Assembly (NCBI RefSeq): GCF_020171725.1
Contig: NZ_JAIVAJ010000003.1
Span: forward strand, 124,001 to 188,000
Direction of reading: 5' to 3'
Origin: Halobacillus litoralis
GTDB taxonomy: Bacteria; Bacillota; Bacilli; Bacillales; Halobacillaceae
DNA: 64,000 bases
Shown: positions 41,412 to 49,503 of the stretch, in pieces
Layout: each line of letters starts with the position of its first letter
How positions within the stretch are numbered: position 1 is the stretch's first letter
Notes under the pieces: generated by a model
Databases searched by the model: none
What the model was told of the DNA's origin: nothing
The model's input: the letters and a program-made list of their open reading frames with translations, nothing else
Translations under genes and position numbers: made by a program

Positions 41412-41503
41412 AACAACCCCTCCTAACAAAAACCTATTATTTTCAATCTTATCATCATTTATCCAAAATAAATATTGATAACTTTCTGAACATTGCATAT
41501 AAT

Positions 41504-41518
41504 TGAAAGCGTTTCAAA
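41504..41518. promoter_or_regulatory. cre-like palindrome upstream of the MATE gene
   Basis: TTGAAAGCGTTTCAA matches the CcpA consensus WTGNAANCGNWWNCAW with one mismatch and is nearly symmetrical. It lies between divergent genes. Its use is not shown. Confidence 0.4.
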
Positions 41519-41567
41519 ATCCTTCTAAATAGAAGGGAGTTCTTTTTATATAAACTGAGGTGAGGGC

Positions 41568-42935
41568 ATGTTCCGTCTATTAAATAGAGATCAAGAGTTT
41601 TACAGCAAGATGTTCTCGCTTGCAATACCGATTGCTATACAGACACTGCTTATTTCGTCCTTGAACATGGTCGATTCGATGATGATCGGACAGCTGGGCG
41701 TGGCAAGCATCGCGGCGGTTGGGGCGTCGAACAAAATCTCATCCATTTTGATTGTCGTGATGCACGGTCTGGCTGCTGGAGGGGCCATCTTTACGGCGCA
41801 GTACTGGGGGAAGCAGGATACGGAAGGGATTAAGAAGATTCTATCCCTCACGTTTCTCGTCATGGCGGTACTGACGGTGTTGTTTACTGTTGTGATGTTG
41901 TTCTTTACAGAGGCGTTTCTTGGATTTTTCACAACAGATGCTGAAGTGATTTCGATCGGGAATGCGTACTTGAAGATAGTCGCATTCAGCTATATCGGAA
42001 CAGCGGTAACGGTGTTGTTCTCGTCGATTCTGAAGTCGATGGGGGAAGTGAAGCGTCCGCTTTACATCAGTGTAGGGGCGATCGGGCTCAACAGTCTCTT
42101 AAACTACCTGCTCATCTTCGGGTCCTTCGGTTTTCCGGAATGGGGAGTAGAAGGAGCTGCGATTGCAACGCTCATCTCCAGGTCGGTGCAGGCGGTGTTG
42201 ATGACCTTGCTGCTTGTGAAGTTCCTTGCTTTGAAAATGTCTGTACATACGCTGAAGCTGGACCTTCCGTTAGCCAAGACGTTCTTTGTGGTAACGATCC
42301 CATCGATGATCAACCACGTACTTTGGACGCTTGGCGAAACGTCGTTCTTCTGGGTGTATGCCCAGATGGGGACGAGTCAACTGGCCGCCGCCACGCTGAT
42401 CGATCCGTTCATTTTCGTCTTCACCGCCTTGTTCGTCGGGTTGAGTGATGCATCAACCGTGATGGTCGGACACAATATCGGAGCGAAGGAAGAGGAGAAA
42501 GGATTCCGCTACGCGAAAACGTTTCTCGTCTTGTCCTTTATGCTTGCGATTGTATTGGGAGGGCTTGTAGTAGTTGTTTCTCCATTCTTCATTGCGATTT
42601 ACGATGTGACGGATTTCGTATCGGATCAGGCGCAGTACATTCTATATGTCTTTGCCATCATGATGGCACCTCGGATCATCAATCAAGTAAACAATGTCGG
42701 GGTGCTTCGTGCAGGAGGGGATACGAAGTTCGTGATGTATCTGGACTTGTTTGGCGTCTGGGGCGTCGGTCTTCCGCTTGCTGCGCTTGGAGCTTTTGTG
42801 TTCGGGCTTCCGGTCTATCTTGTCTTTCTGCTTGCGAATGTCCATGAAGTGGTGCGGGCGGTTGTCGGGGTTCGGAGGACGTTGTCTCGGAAGTGGATGA
42901 ATAATGTAATTGAATCAAAGGCTCAACAAGTTTAA
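41568..42935 (+). CDS. MATE family efflux transporter
   Basis: This 455-residue protein has 12 transmembrane helices in two homologous halves. The first contains LNMVDSMMIGQLGVASIAAVG and the second VGLSDASTVMVGHNIGAKEE, as in MATE exporters of the NorM/DinF class, which use Na+ or H+ to expel drugs. GAGGTGAGGG precedes the ATG. It is monocistronic between a cre-like palindrome and a terminator. The substrate is unknown. Confidence 0.93.
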   Translation: MFRLLNRDQEFYSKMFSLAIPIAIQTLLISSLNMVDSMMIGQLGVASIAAVGASNKISSILIVVMHGLAAGGAIFTAQYWGKQDTEGIKKILSLTFLVMAVLTVLFTVVMLFFTEAFLGFFTTDAEVISIGNAYLKIVAFSYIGTAVTVLFSSILKSMGEVKRPLYISVGAIGLNSLLNYLLIFGSFGFPEWGVEGAAIATLISRSVQAVLMTLLLVKFLALKMSVHTLKLDLPLAKTFFVVTIPSMINHVLWTLGETSFFWVYAQMGTSQLAAATLIDPFIFVFTALFVGLSDASTVMVGHNIGAKEEEKGFRYAKTFLVLSFMLAIVLGGLVVVVSPFFIAIYDVTDFVSDQAQYILYVFAIMMAPRIINQVNNVGVLRAGGDTKFVMYLDLFGVWGVGLPLAALGAFVFGLPVYLVFLLANVHEVVRAVVGVRRTLSRKWMNNVIESKAQQV

Positions 42936-42947
42936 CCGATTATTACT

Positions 42948-42982
42948 AAGAGTGATACAGCATTTTTGTATCACTCTTTTAT
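42948..42982 (+). terminator. Rho-independent terminator
   Basis: AAGAGTGATACA (42948-42959) pairs perfectly with TGTATCACTCTT (42967-42978), followed by TTTTATTTT. Confidence 0.9.
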
Positions 42983-43025
42983 TTTCTGACAATTAGGAGG
43001 ATAAATTCTTTTATTTATTTTATTT

Positions 43026-43065
43026 TGAAGAAAATCTTCACAAATAAAAAACCTTATGCTATGAT
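43026..43065 (+). promoter_or_regulatory. promoter and operator of the sugar operon
   Basis: TTCACA (43037-43042) and TATGAT (43060-43065) are 17 bp apart, close to the sigma-A consensus. A 15-bp inverted repeat, TGAAGA-AAA-TCTTCA (43026-43040), overlaps the -35. It is a good candidate site for the RpiR-type regulator encoded in the operon. Confidence 0.6.
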
Positions 43066-43104
43066 GTTTATCAAGAAAAGGCTTTCAGGTGGTGGGAACA
43101 ACCA

Positions 43105-43794
43105 ATGGATACTGTATTGGAGCGTTTTTCGGTTCAAAGCGAAATTCTGGAGAAAAACTTCATTTTTCATTACTTGTATGCGGAAGGCCCTCCAGATACG
43201 ATAGTCCTCGTTCATGATGGAGAAGATTATCTGAATCTTGGACTACTTCGAGAATGTTGGTCTCATGACTTAGCAGTTGGAAAAGGAACTGGAATATGCT
43301 TTGTTTTGCTTCCTCCTGGTTCATCTGAACAGAGATGGCACTACTATGATTCTGCTGGTACTCATTCAAGTGAGTTCGTCAGTTTCATCTATCAAGAGCT
43401 TCTTCCGATTGTAAAAAGTCGTTTTCCTTCTGTTACAAAATGGGGCATGATGGGGGATTCCCTTGCAGGGGCTGTCAGTTTGAGAATTGCGTTGAAGAAT
43501 CCTGATATGTGGACGTACCTGCTTATGCAGTCAGCTGCTTTCTCAAAAAGGGATTTAGAGGAAGTGGATGCTTTACAGACAGAGCTGCCTTGGAGAGTCT
43601 ATCAATCTGTTGGAATTTATGAAGACGATTTTCATTCACCCATAACAGACGACCCTCTCTACATACGAACTAGAAATCGTCACGTCTACAACAGCTTACC
43701 TGTACGACACATGACGTACAAAGAGTTTGAGCAAGATCATTTATGGGAGTGCTGGCGGGAGAATCTTCCTTCTGCCATTAAAATATTTTATTAA
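43105..43794 (+). CDS. alpha/beta-fold esterase (Fes/esterase D-like)
   Basis: This 229-residue cytoplasmic protein has the nucleophile motif MGDSLAGAVSLR (GxSxxG, Ser in GDSLAG), the oxyanion area HDGEDY, and a possible catalytic His in EQDHLWECW. It resembles the putative-esterase group of enterochelin-esterase and esterase D type. It is the first gene of the operon, 20 bp before the sugar-binding protein gene, so it may remove acyl groups (for example acetyl) from imported sugars. This role is inferred from position. Confidence 0.8.
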   Translation: MDTVLERFSVQSEILEKNFIFHYLYAEGPPDTIVLVHDGEDYLNLGLLRECWSHDLAVGKGTGICFVLLPPGSSEQRWHYYDSAGTHSSEFVSFIYQELLPIVKSRFPSVTKWGMMGDSLAGAVSLRIALKNPDMWTYLLMQSAAFSKRDLEEVDALQTELPWRVYQSVGIYEDDFHSPITDDPLYIRTRNRHVYNSLPVRHMTYKEFEQDHLWECWRENLPSAIKIFY

Positions 43795-43813
43795 ACCTAA
43801 GGAGATGAGAAGT

Positions 43814-45127
43814 TTGAAGAAGTTTTCATTTTTACTGGGCCTTATGGTTACTATGGTTCTTGTTTTGGCTGCTTGTTCAGGGTCGAGTGAAGAAGGAATG
43901 GCAGAAGAGGATGAAGGGGATGACCAGCAGGCAGATGCTGGTGAACAGGTAGAGATTGAATTCTGGACGATGCAATTAAAGCCGACGTTTACGGATTACA
44001 TTGAGGGAGTTATTTCAGACTTTGAAGAAGAGAATGAGAATATCACGGTTAAATGGGTAGATGTTCCATGGGGAGATATGGAGAAAAAGATCTTATCAGC
44101 TGTTGCTTCAGAAACAGCGCCTGATGTCGCCAACCTGAACCCGCAGTTCGCTTCCCAACTGGCTGAGCTTGACGCTCTTATCAATATGGATGAAGCCGTA
44201 CCATCTGATAAGAAAGACGAGTACTTTGAAGGCATTTGGAAGTCGAACTCGTTCGGTGGGGAAACATTCGGGATTCCTTGGTACTTATCATCTCAAGTAA
44301 GTATGTATAACAAAGACATCTTTGAAGCAGCAGGACTTACTGAAGAAGATGTCCCTACGAAATTCTCTGAAGTAATGGAAATTTCGAAAACGATTAAAGA
44401 AGAAACAGGTAACTATGCGTTCTTCCCTTCGATCGATGGAAGCCATCTGCTTGAGATGATGGTAACGATGGGCGTAGATTTGACGAATGAAGATATGACA
44501 GAAGCTACGTTCAATACAGCGGAAGGAAAAGAAGCATTCCAATTCTTTGTGGATTTATACGAGAACGAATTGATTCCACGTGAAGTGCTGACAGAAGGAC
44601 ACGGGAAAGCAGTAGACATGTATCAAGCAGGACAGCTTGCGATTCTTGCTTCAGGACCGCAGTTCTTAAACACAGTAAACGAAAATGCTCCTGACATCTA
44701 TGAAGCAACGGGAGTGGCACCAGTCATTACCGGCGAAACGAATTTGAAAAACGTTGCTGCTATGAACTTAGTGGTTCCGAAGCAGAGCGATAAACAGGAT
44801 GCAGCGGTTCAATTCTCTCTATTTATGACAAATGCAGAGAACCAAGTTGAATTCGATAAGATTGTTCCGATTCTACCATCTATCGAAACGGCTCTAGATG
44901 ATCCATACTTTAATGAACTACCTGAAAATCCATCACCAGAAGATACGGCGCGTATTATTTCGGCTGAGCAATTGAAGGATTCAGAAGTGTTGGTTCCTCC
45001 TATGAAGAACTATTCTGATTTGCAAAAAGCGATGACCGATGCGCTTCAAGCGGCCATGCTTGGGGAAATGTCTGTAGACGATGCCTTGGCTGATGCTGAA
45101 CAGAAGTGGAACGCAGCTTTACAATAA
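43814..45127 (+). CDS. ABC sugar-binding lipoprotein (family 1 extracellular)
   Basis: This protein has 437 residues from the TTG at 43814, 9 bp after AAGGAG; a longer reading overlaps the esterase. The signal KFSFLLGLMVTMVLVLAACS has lipobox LAAC. The mature protein is of the SBP_bac_1 (maltose/multi-sugar binding) type, with VKWVDVPWGDMEKKILSAVA and PDVANLNPQFASQLAELDAL. It captures an oligo- or disaccharide and hands it to the two permeases at 47670 and 48556. No ATPase is encoded in the operon, so a shared MsmX-like ATPase is expected. Confidence 0.9.
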   Translation: MKKFSFLLGLMVTMVLVLAACSGSSEEGMAEEDEGDDQQADAGEQVEIEFWTMQLKPTFTDYIEGVISDFEEENENITVKWVDVPWGDMEKKILSAVASETAPDVANLNPQFASQLAELDALINMDEAVPSDKKDEYFEGIWKSNSFGGETFGIPWYLSSQVSMYNKDIFEAAGLTEEDVPTKFSEVMEISKTIKEETGNYAFFPSIDGSHLLEMMVTMGVDLTNEDMTEATFNTAEGKEAFQFFVDLYENELIPREVLTEGHGKAVDMYQAGQLAILASGPQFLNTVNENAPDIYEATGVAPVITGETNLKNVAAMNLVVPKQSDKQDAAVQFSLFMTNAENQVEFDKIVPILPSIETALDDPYFNELPENPSPEDTARIISAEQLKDSEVLVPPMKNYSDLQKAMTDALQAAMLGEMSVDDALADAEQKWNAALQ

Positions 45128-45143
45128 AAGAAAAGAGCGTAGG

Positions 45144-45173
45144 AGGAAGAGGAGCGATACTCTTCCTTCTTTA
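45144..45173 (+). terminator. intra-operon hairpin, possible partial terminator
   Basis: AGGAAGAG (45144-45151) pairs perfectly with CTCTTCCT (45160-45167), followed by TCTTT. It lies between the binding protein gene and nanE. Such hairpins often raise the amount of binding protein over the rest of the operon. Confidence 0.6.
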
Positions 45174-45211
45174 CTCATTAATAGATTAGCTTAGCGGATG
45201 GTGGTGATAAA

Positions 45212-45952
45212 ATGGAGAAGGATCAATTTTTTGAAGTGACAGAAGGTCGGTTGATTGTATCTTGCCAAGCTTTAGAGGAAGAGCCTCTGCATGGTGATGA
45301 TACGATGGCGAAGCTCGCCGTCGCTGCCGAAATGGGTGGAGCCTCTGCGATAAGGGCTAATGGAGAAAAGGATATTAAAGCGATACGGCAAGTTACAGGT
45401 CTGCCCATTATCGGATTGGTAAAGAGAGACTACGATGATTCCGATATTTATATTACTCCGACTCGACAAGAGGTGGAGGAATTGATTCATGCTGGTGCGA
45501 ACGTTATAGCGTTAGATGCAACGAACAGACCGAGGCCGAACAATGAACGTTTATTAGACTTGATCCAGATCATTCAAAAAGCAGGGGTTGCCGTGATGGC
45601 GGATATATCTACGCTGGAGGAAGGGCTTCATGCAAGTAGTCTGGGAGTCGATTGCGTAGGAACTACCTTGTCAGGTTACACACCCTATTCTCCACAACAT
45701 ACTGGACCTGATTTTAACTTGGTTCAGAGTCTGGCCGAACATCTTCAGGTTCCGGTTCTTGCAGAAGGAAGGTATTGGAGTCCGGAAGAGGCTGTTCATG
45801 CTCTGGAACTTGGAGCTCATAGTGTCGTTGTCGGATCAGCCATTACCCGGCCGCAAGTGATCACAAAAAGATTTACAGAACAATTGAAGAAAGCAGGTGG
45901 AGTTCATGACACAAAAGTTGTTGGAAGGCAATTTATTAAGCGTCATTCGTAG
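45212..45952 (+). CDS. nanE: N-acetylmannosamine-6-phosphate 2-epimerase (NanE)
   Basis: This 246-residue TIM-barrel enzyme converts ManNAc-6-phosphate to GlcNAc-6-phosphate. Family features are LIVSCQALEEEPLHGDDTMA, GASAIRANGEKDIKAIR, PIIGLVKRDYDDSDIYITPT, VIALDATNRPRP and VAVMADISTLEEG, with the catalytic Lys in GLVKRDY. No sialic acid lyase (NanA) is in the operon, so ManNAc must come from another source. The last 47 bp overlap the regulator gene, suggesting coupling. Confidence 0.95.
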   Translation: MEKDQFFEVTEGRLIVSCQALEEEPLHGDDTMAKLAVAAEMGGASAIRANGEKDIKAIRQVTGLPIIGLVKRDYDDSDIYITPTRQEVEELIHAGANVIALDATNRPRPNNERLLDLIQIIQKAGVAVMADISTLEEGLHASSLGVDCVGTTLSGYTPYSPQHTGPDFNLVQSLAEHLQVPVLAEGRYWSPEEAVHALELGAHSVVVGSAITRPQVITKRFTEQLKKAGGVHDTKVVGRQFIKRHS

Positions 45953-46748
45953 TTATTATCCGTCTTTAACGAAATCAGAGCAAAAAGTCGCTGATATTGT
46001 TCTAGAGGACATTGAGAGTGTTCTTTACTTATCTGTGACGGATTTGGCAGATAAAGCAAGTGTAGGAGAAACAACGGCATTACGCTTCTGTCGTAAATTA
46101 GGATTCAAAGGATATCAGGAATTCAAGCTCACCCTTGCTAAAACGTTATCAAATGATACAAAGGAAGAAGATGTTTCAGATGAAGGCTTTCAGCATGCGA
46201 TTGCAAAGAATACGAAGGCCGTTATCGATGAATCCCTTGAGATGGTAGATGATGAGTTGCTGAATGACTGTATTCAAGCTATTGATCAAGCGAACCGCCT
46301 TCATTTTTATGGAGTCGGAACTTCTGGGTTAACAGCCCTTGATGCAAAGAACCGCCTTCTGAGAATAGGAAAGCATAGTGATGCACTCATAGACCCTCAT
46401 ATCCAGGCGATGGATGCTGCAACACTTGGGAAAGGTGATGTGGTAGTTGGGATCAGTGTATCCGGGAGCACGAAGGATACGCTCGATAGCCTGGAGCTGG
46501 CGAAGAAAAATGGAGCGACTGTGATTGCAATCACCTACTATGCTCGTTCTCCGATTACACAGCTGGCTGATTTTGTTCTCCTGAGTGGAGGAAAAGAATC
46601 GCCACTTGAAGGTGGGTCGCTTGCAGCTAAAATTTCTCAGCTTTTCATCATTGATTTACTATGTACAGGTCTTGCCTTGCATGACAAAGAACGTTCCTTG
46701 CAAATGAAAGAAAAGACAGCTCGTTCTGTCATAAATAAAATCTACTAG
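45906..46748 (+). CDS. RpiR/MurR-family transcriptional regulator with SIS domain
   Basis: This protein has 280 residues from the ATG at 45906 after AGGTGG; the GTG at 45897 overlaps the ribosome site. The N-terminal HTH_6 domain (TKSEQKVADIVLEDIESVLY, then ASVGETTALRFCRKLGFKGY) is followed by a SIS sugar-phosphate-binding domain (FYGVGTSGLTALDAKNRL, VVVGISVSGSTKDTLDSLE). It should sense a phosphorylated amino sugar, for example ManNAc-6-P or GlcNAc-6-P, and control this operon. A 15-bp inverted repeat on the operon promoter is a candidate operator. Confidence 0.93.
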   Translation: MTQKLLEGNLLSVIRSYYPSLTKSEQKVADIVLEDIESVLYLSVTDLADKASVGETTALRFCRKLGFKGYQEFKLTLAKTLSNDTKEEDVSDEGFQHAIAKNTKAVIDESLEMVDDELLNDCIQAIDQANRLHFYGVGTSGLTALDAKNRLLRIGKHSDALIDPHIQAMDAATLGKGDVVVGISVSGSTKDTLDSLELAKKNGATVIAITYYARSPITQLADFVLLSGGKESPLEGGSLAAKISQLFIIDLLCTGLALHDKERSLQMKEKTARSVINKIY

Positions 46749-46765
46749 GTTCGAGGTGAAAAAGC

Positions 46766-47683
46766 ATGCAGGCAATCGGGGTTGATTTAGGTGGAACATC
46801 GATTAAGGGCAGGTTATTTGATGATGAATGGCAGGTCATTGAAGGTGTCACGGTTCCTACTGAGGTTACAAACGGTAAAGATGGCATCTTACAATCCTTG
46901 TCTGAGGTGCTGGATAAACTAGTGGCAGCAGCTGACTCGCTTATTGGTATCGGTGTGGGGAGTGCAGGAAGAATCGACGTGAAAATGGGTCGTGTGGTTT
47001 ATGCGACGGGTAACTTACCTGGGTGGCATGGGTTTCTCTTAAAGGAGTGGGTAGAGGAGCGCTACGGTGTTCCAGCGGTCATCGAAAATGATGCCAATGC
47101 GGCTTTGCTGGGAGAAAGATTTCTGACAGAGGTCCCTGAACACGAGGATATTGTTCTACTCACACTTGGCACAGGGGTGGGCGGTGCGAATTATTTTTCC
47201 GGTCAGATTGTTCGCGGCGCTCATCACCAATCCGGAGAATGGGGACATACCATTTTGTATCCAGGTGGTCGACCATGTAACTGTGGTAATAAGGGCTGCG
47301 TGGAACAGTATGTATCAGGGACGGCCATACGTCGTTCGGCTGAGGAGCAAACTCATGAACCGTTCTCACACGGACGTGATGTGTTTGAACGTATGCACGA
47401 AGATAATCGTCTGAAGGGGATTGTGGATCAGTTTGTAGATGATCTTGTGATCGTCATTCAGAATTTAGCTAACGGAATAGACCCTGACCGGATCATTTTA
47501 GGTGGTGGAGTCGTAGAGTCTCACTCCTATTGGTGGAACGACTTACAATACGCCTTGAAAAATCAGAATATTAAAACGATCGTTTCACGGGCTCAACAGC
47601 GGAATAAAGCAGGGATGTATGGTGCTGCATTCTTAGCATGGCAGAGGTGGAAAGAGGGGAGACAGATTCATGAAACAACGTAA
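46766..47683 (+). CDS. ROK family sugar kinase, probable N-acetylmannosamine kinase
   Basis: This 305-residue kinase has the ATP-binding opening GVDLGGTSIKGRLFDD, the catalytic Asp in IENDANAALLGE, and the ROK zinc motif CNCGNKGCVEQYVSG (CxCGxxGCxE). Placement between NanE and the RpiR regulator makes ManNAc the probable substrate (a NanK role), although glucose or mannose kinases share the fold. The His/Cys zinc site is intact. It overlaps the permease gene by 14 bp. Confidence 0.88.
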   Translation: MQAIGVDLGGTSIKGRLFDDEWQVIEGVTVPTEVTNGKDGILQSLSEVLDKLVAAADSLIGIGVGSAGRIDVKMGRVVYATGNLPGWHGFLLKEWVEERYGVPAVIENDANAALLGERFLTEVPEHEDIVLLTLGTGVGGANYFSGQIVRGAHHQSGEWGHTILYPGGRPCNCGNKGCVEQYVSGTAIRRSAEEQTHEPFSHGRDVFERMHEDNRLKGIVDQFVDDLVIVIQNLANGIDPDRIILGGGVVESHSYWWNDLQYALKNQNIKTIVSRAQQRNKAGMYGAAFLAWQRWKEGRQIHETT

Positions 47684-48548
47684 GTTTACACCGTTGATGT
47701 TTTTATTACCAGGTTGTGTCATTTTGGGTGCGTTTATCTTTTATCCTATGATTCAAGCGATTTGGCTTAGTTTCACAGACTATAACATGATTCAGCAGAA
47801 TCCTAATTTTGTAGGAGTTGCGAATTATAAAGAGCTCTTTGCGGACGAATTATTTTGGAAGGTGCTTGGACAGACTCTATTATACTTAATCATTGTTGTG
47901 CCGGCTCTTGTGTTCCTTCCGATCTTCTTAGCTATCTTAGTCAATCAACAGTTAAAAGGGATTACCTTTTTCCGCTCCATCTATTACCTTCCCGTTGTCA
48001 CTTCTATGGTCGTCGTCGGAATTGCTTGGAAATGGATGTATGCCGACCAAGGCGTGTTGAATTTCATTTTGCAAAGCTTAGGTATTGTCGATGATCCGGT
48101 TCATTGGCTGACTTCTACATCGACTTCATTGTTCGCCATTATGGCTGTAACCGTCTGGAAAGGACTCGGTTATTATATGGTCATTTATTTAGCTGGGCTT
48201 CAAGCCATACCTTCCAACCTATATGAAGCGGCAGACATCGATGGGGCAAGCAAATGGAAACAAATCATTCATATCACCATTCCGCTGCTTATGCCTTCTA
48301 TCATGATTGTTACGATTATGTCCTCGATTTCCGCAATGAAAGTATTTGAAGAGATTTACGTGATGACTCAGGGCGGTCCGTTAAATAGTTCGATGACTCT
48401 CGTGTACTATATCTACAATCAAGCATTCGATAGTTTAGAGATGGGTTATGCGAGTGCGGCAGGAGTTATTTTATTTATTGTGACCTTAATGTTCTCTATT
48501 GTAAACATTGCCTTTATGAATAAACGTGAGCAAGCTATGAAAGGGTGA
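47670..48548 (+). CDS. sugar ABC permease (MalF/UgpA-like)
   Basis: This 292-residue protein has six transmembrane helices. The EAA loop, where the ATPase docks, is YEAADIDGASKWKQIIHITIP. It starts inside the end of the kinase gene and forms a heterodimer with the 48556 permease. Members of this family import oligosaccharides together with a binding protein, here that of 43814. Confidence 0.93.
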   Translation: MKQRKFTPLMFLLPGCVILGAFIFYPMIQAIWLSFTDYNMIQQNPNFVGVANYKELFADELFWKVLGQTLLYLIIVVPALVFLPIFLAILVNQQLKGITFFRSIYYLPVVTSMVVVGIAWKWMYADQGVLNFILQSLGIVDDPVHWLTSTSTSLFAIMAVTVWKGLGYYMVIYLAGLQAIPSNLYEAADIDGASKWKQIIHITIPLLMPSIMIVTIMSSISAMKVFEEIYVMTQGGPLNSSMTLVYYIYNQAFDSLEMGYASAAGVILFIVTLMFSIVNIAFMNKREQAMKG

Positions 48549-48555
48549 GGGTGAA

Positions 48556-49503
48556 ATGAATCAAAACTCTGAAGCTTTAAAACAAGACGACCGCACCCCT
48601 GTGACGGTACAGGAAAATGAACGTAAGCGAACGCAACCGACAAATATAAAGCAGCGTAGACGAAAGCCGCGACCTTCGGGGAAGAAGGTGTTGAAGACGA
48701 CTCTTTCATATGCCACTCTGTCGATCGTTTCTTTGATCATGGTAGGGCCGTTTCTTTGGTTGTTAGCCACTTCCCTTAAATCGGGATCTGAAAACATCTT
48801 TGCCTATCCACCGCAGTTCATTCCGGAGAACCCTACGCTTGCAAACTTTGGAGCGGTGTTGGAGTACTTCCCATTCTTTACGTATTTGTTTAACAGCACC
48901 GTTGTCGCCATTCTGACAGTCGGAGCAAACCTGTTGTTTTGTTCTCTCGCCGCCTATCCACTAGCGCGGATGCAGTTCCGTGGGAAAAGCCTCGTGTTTA
49001 TCTTAATCATCAGTACCATGATGATTCCGTTCCAACTACTCATGATTCCTATTTATATTCTAGCTTTGAATTTGGGCCTGCAGAATACGTATCTAGGGCT
49101 TGTTCTTCCACATGCAACCACCGCTTTCGGTATTTTCTTAATGAGGCAGGCGTTCTTGACGATTCCATACGAACTGGATGAATCTGCTCGAATGGACGGC
49201 GCGAATGCTTTCCAAATTTGGTGGAAGATTCTTATGCCTCTTGTACGTCCATCGCTCGTTACTCTAGCAATTTTCACATTCATGATGGCGTGGGGCGACT
49301 TCCTATGGCCGCTGATTATTCTCAATGACCAAAGCATGTATACATTGCCTTTGGGCGTCCAGTCATTACAAGGGAACTTCTCTTCTAACTGGCGTTATAT
49401 TGCAGCAGGTTCCATCATATCTGTACTGCCGATCATCATTGTATTTGCTATACTCCAGCGTTACTTCATAGAAGGTGCGATGAAAGGAGCGGTTAAAGGA
49501 TGA
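48556..49503 (+). CDS. sugar ABC permease (MalG-like)
   Basis: This 315-residue protein has a basic N-terminal extension of about 50 residues (QRRRKPRPSGKK region) before six helices. The EAA loop is DESARMDGANAFQIWWKILMP. It lies 7 bp after the partner permease and overlaps the GH38 gene by 4 bp. The basic extension is longer than usual for MalG-like proteins. Confidence 0.93.
   Translation: MNQNSEALKQDDRTPVTVQENERKRTQPTNIKQRRRKPRPSGKKVLKTTLSYATLSIVSLIMVGPFLWLLATSLKSGSENIFAYPPQFIPENPTLANFGAVLEYFPFFTYLFNSTVVAILTVGANLLFCSLAAYPLARMQFRGKSLVFILIISTMMIPFQLLMIPIYILALNLGLQNTYLGLVLPHATTAFGIFLMRQAFLTIPYELDESARMDGANAFQIWWKILMPLVRPSLVTLAIFTFMMAWGDFLWPLIILNDQSMYTLPLGVQSLQGNFSSNWRYIAAGSIISVLPIIIVFAILQRYFIEGAMKGAVKG

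Noticed and set aside
43066..43104. cre site in front of the sugar operon
   Set aside because: AAAAGGCTTTCA looks similar to half a cre, but the central CG and the left half are missing.
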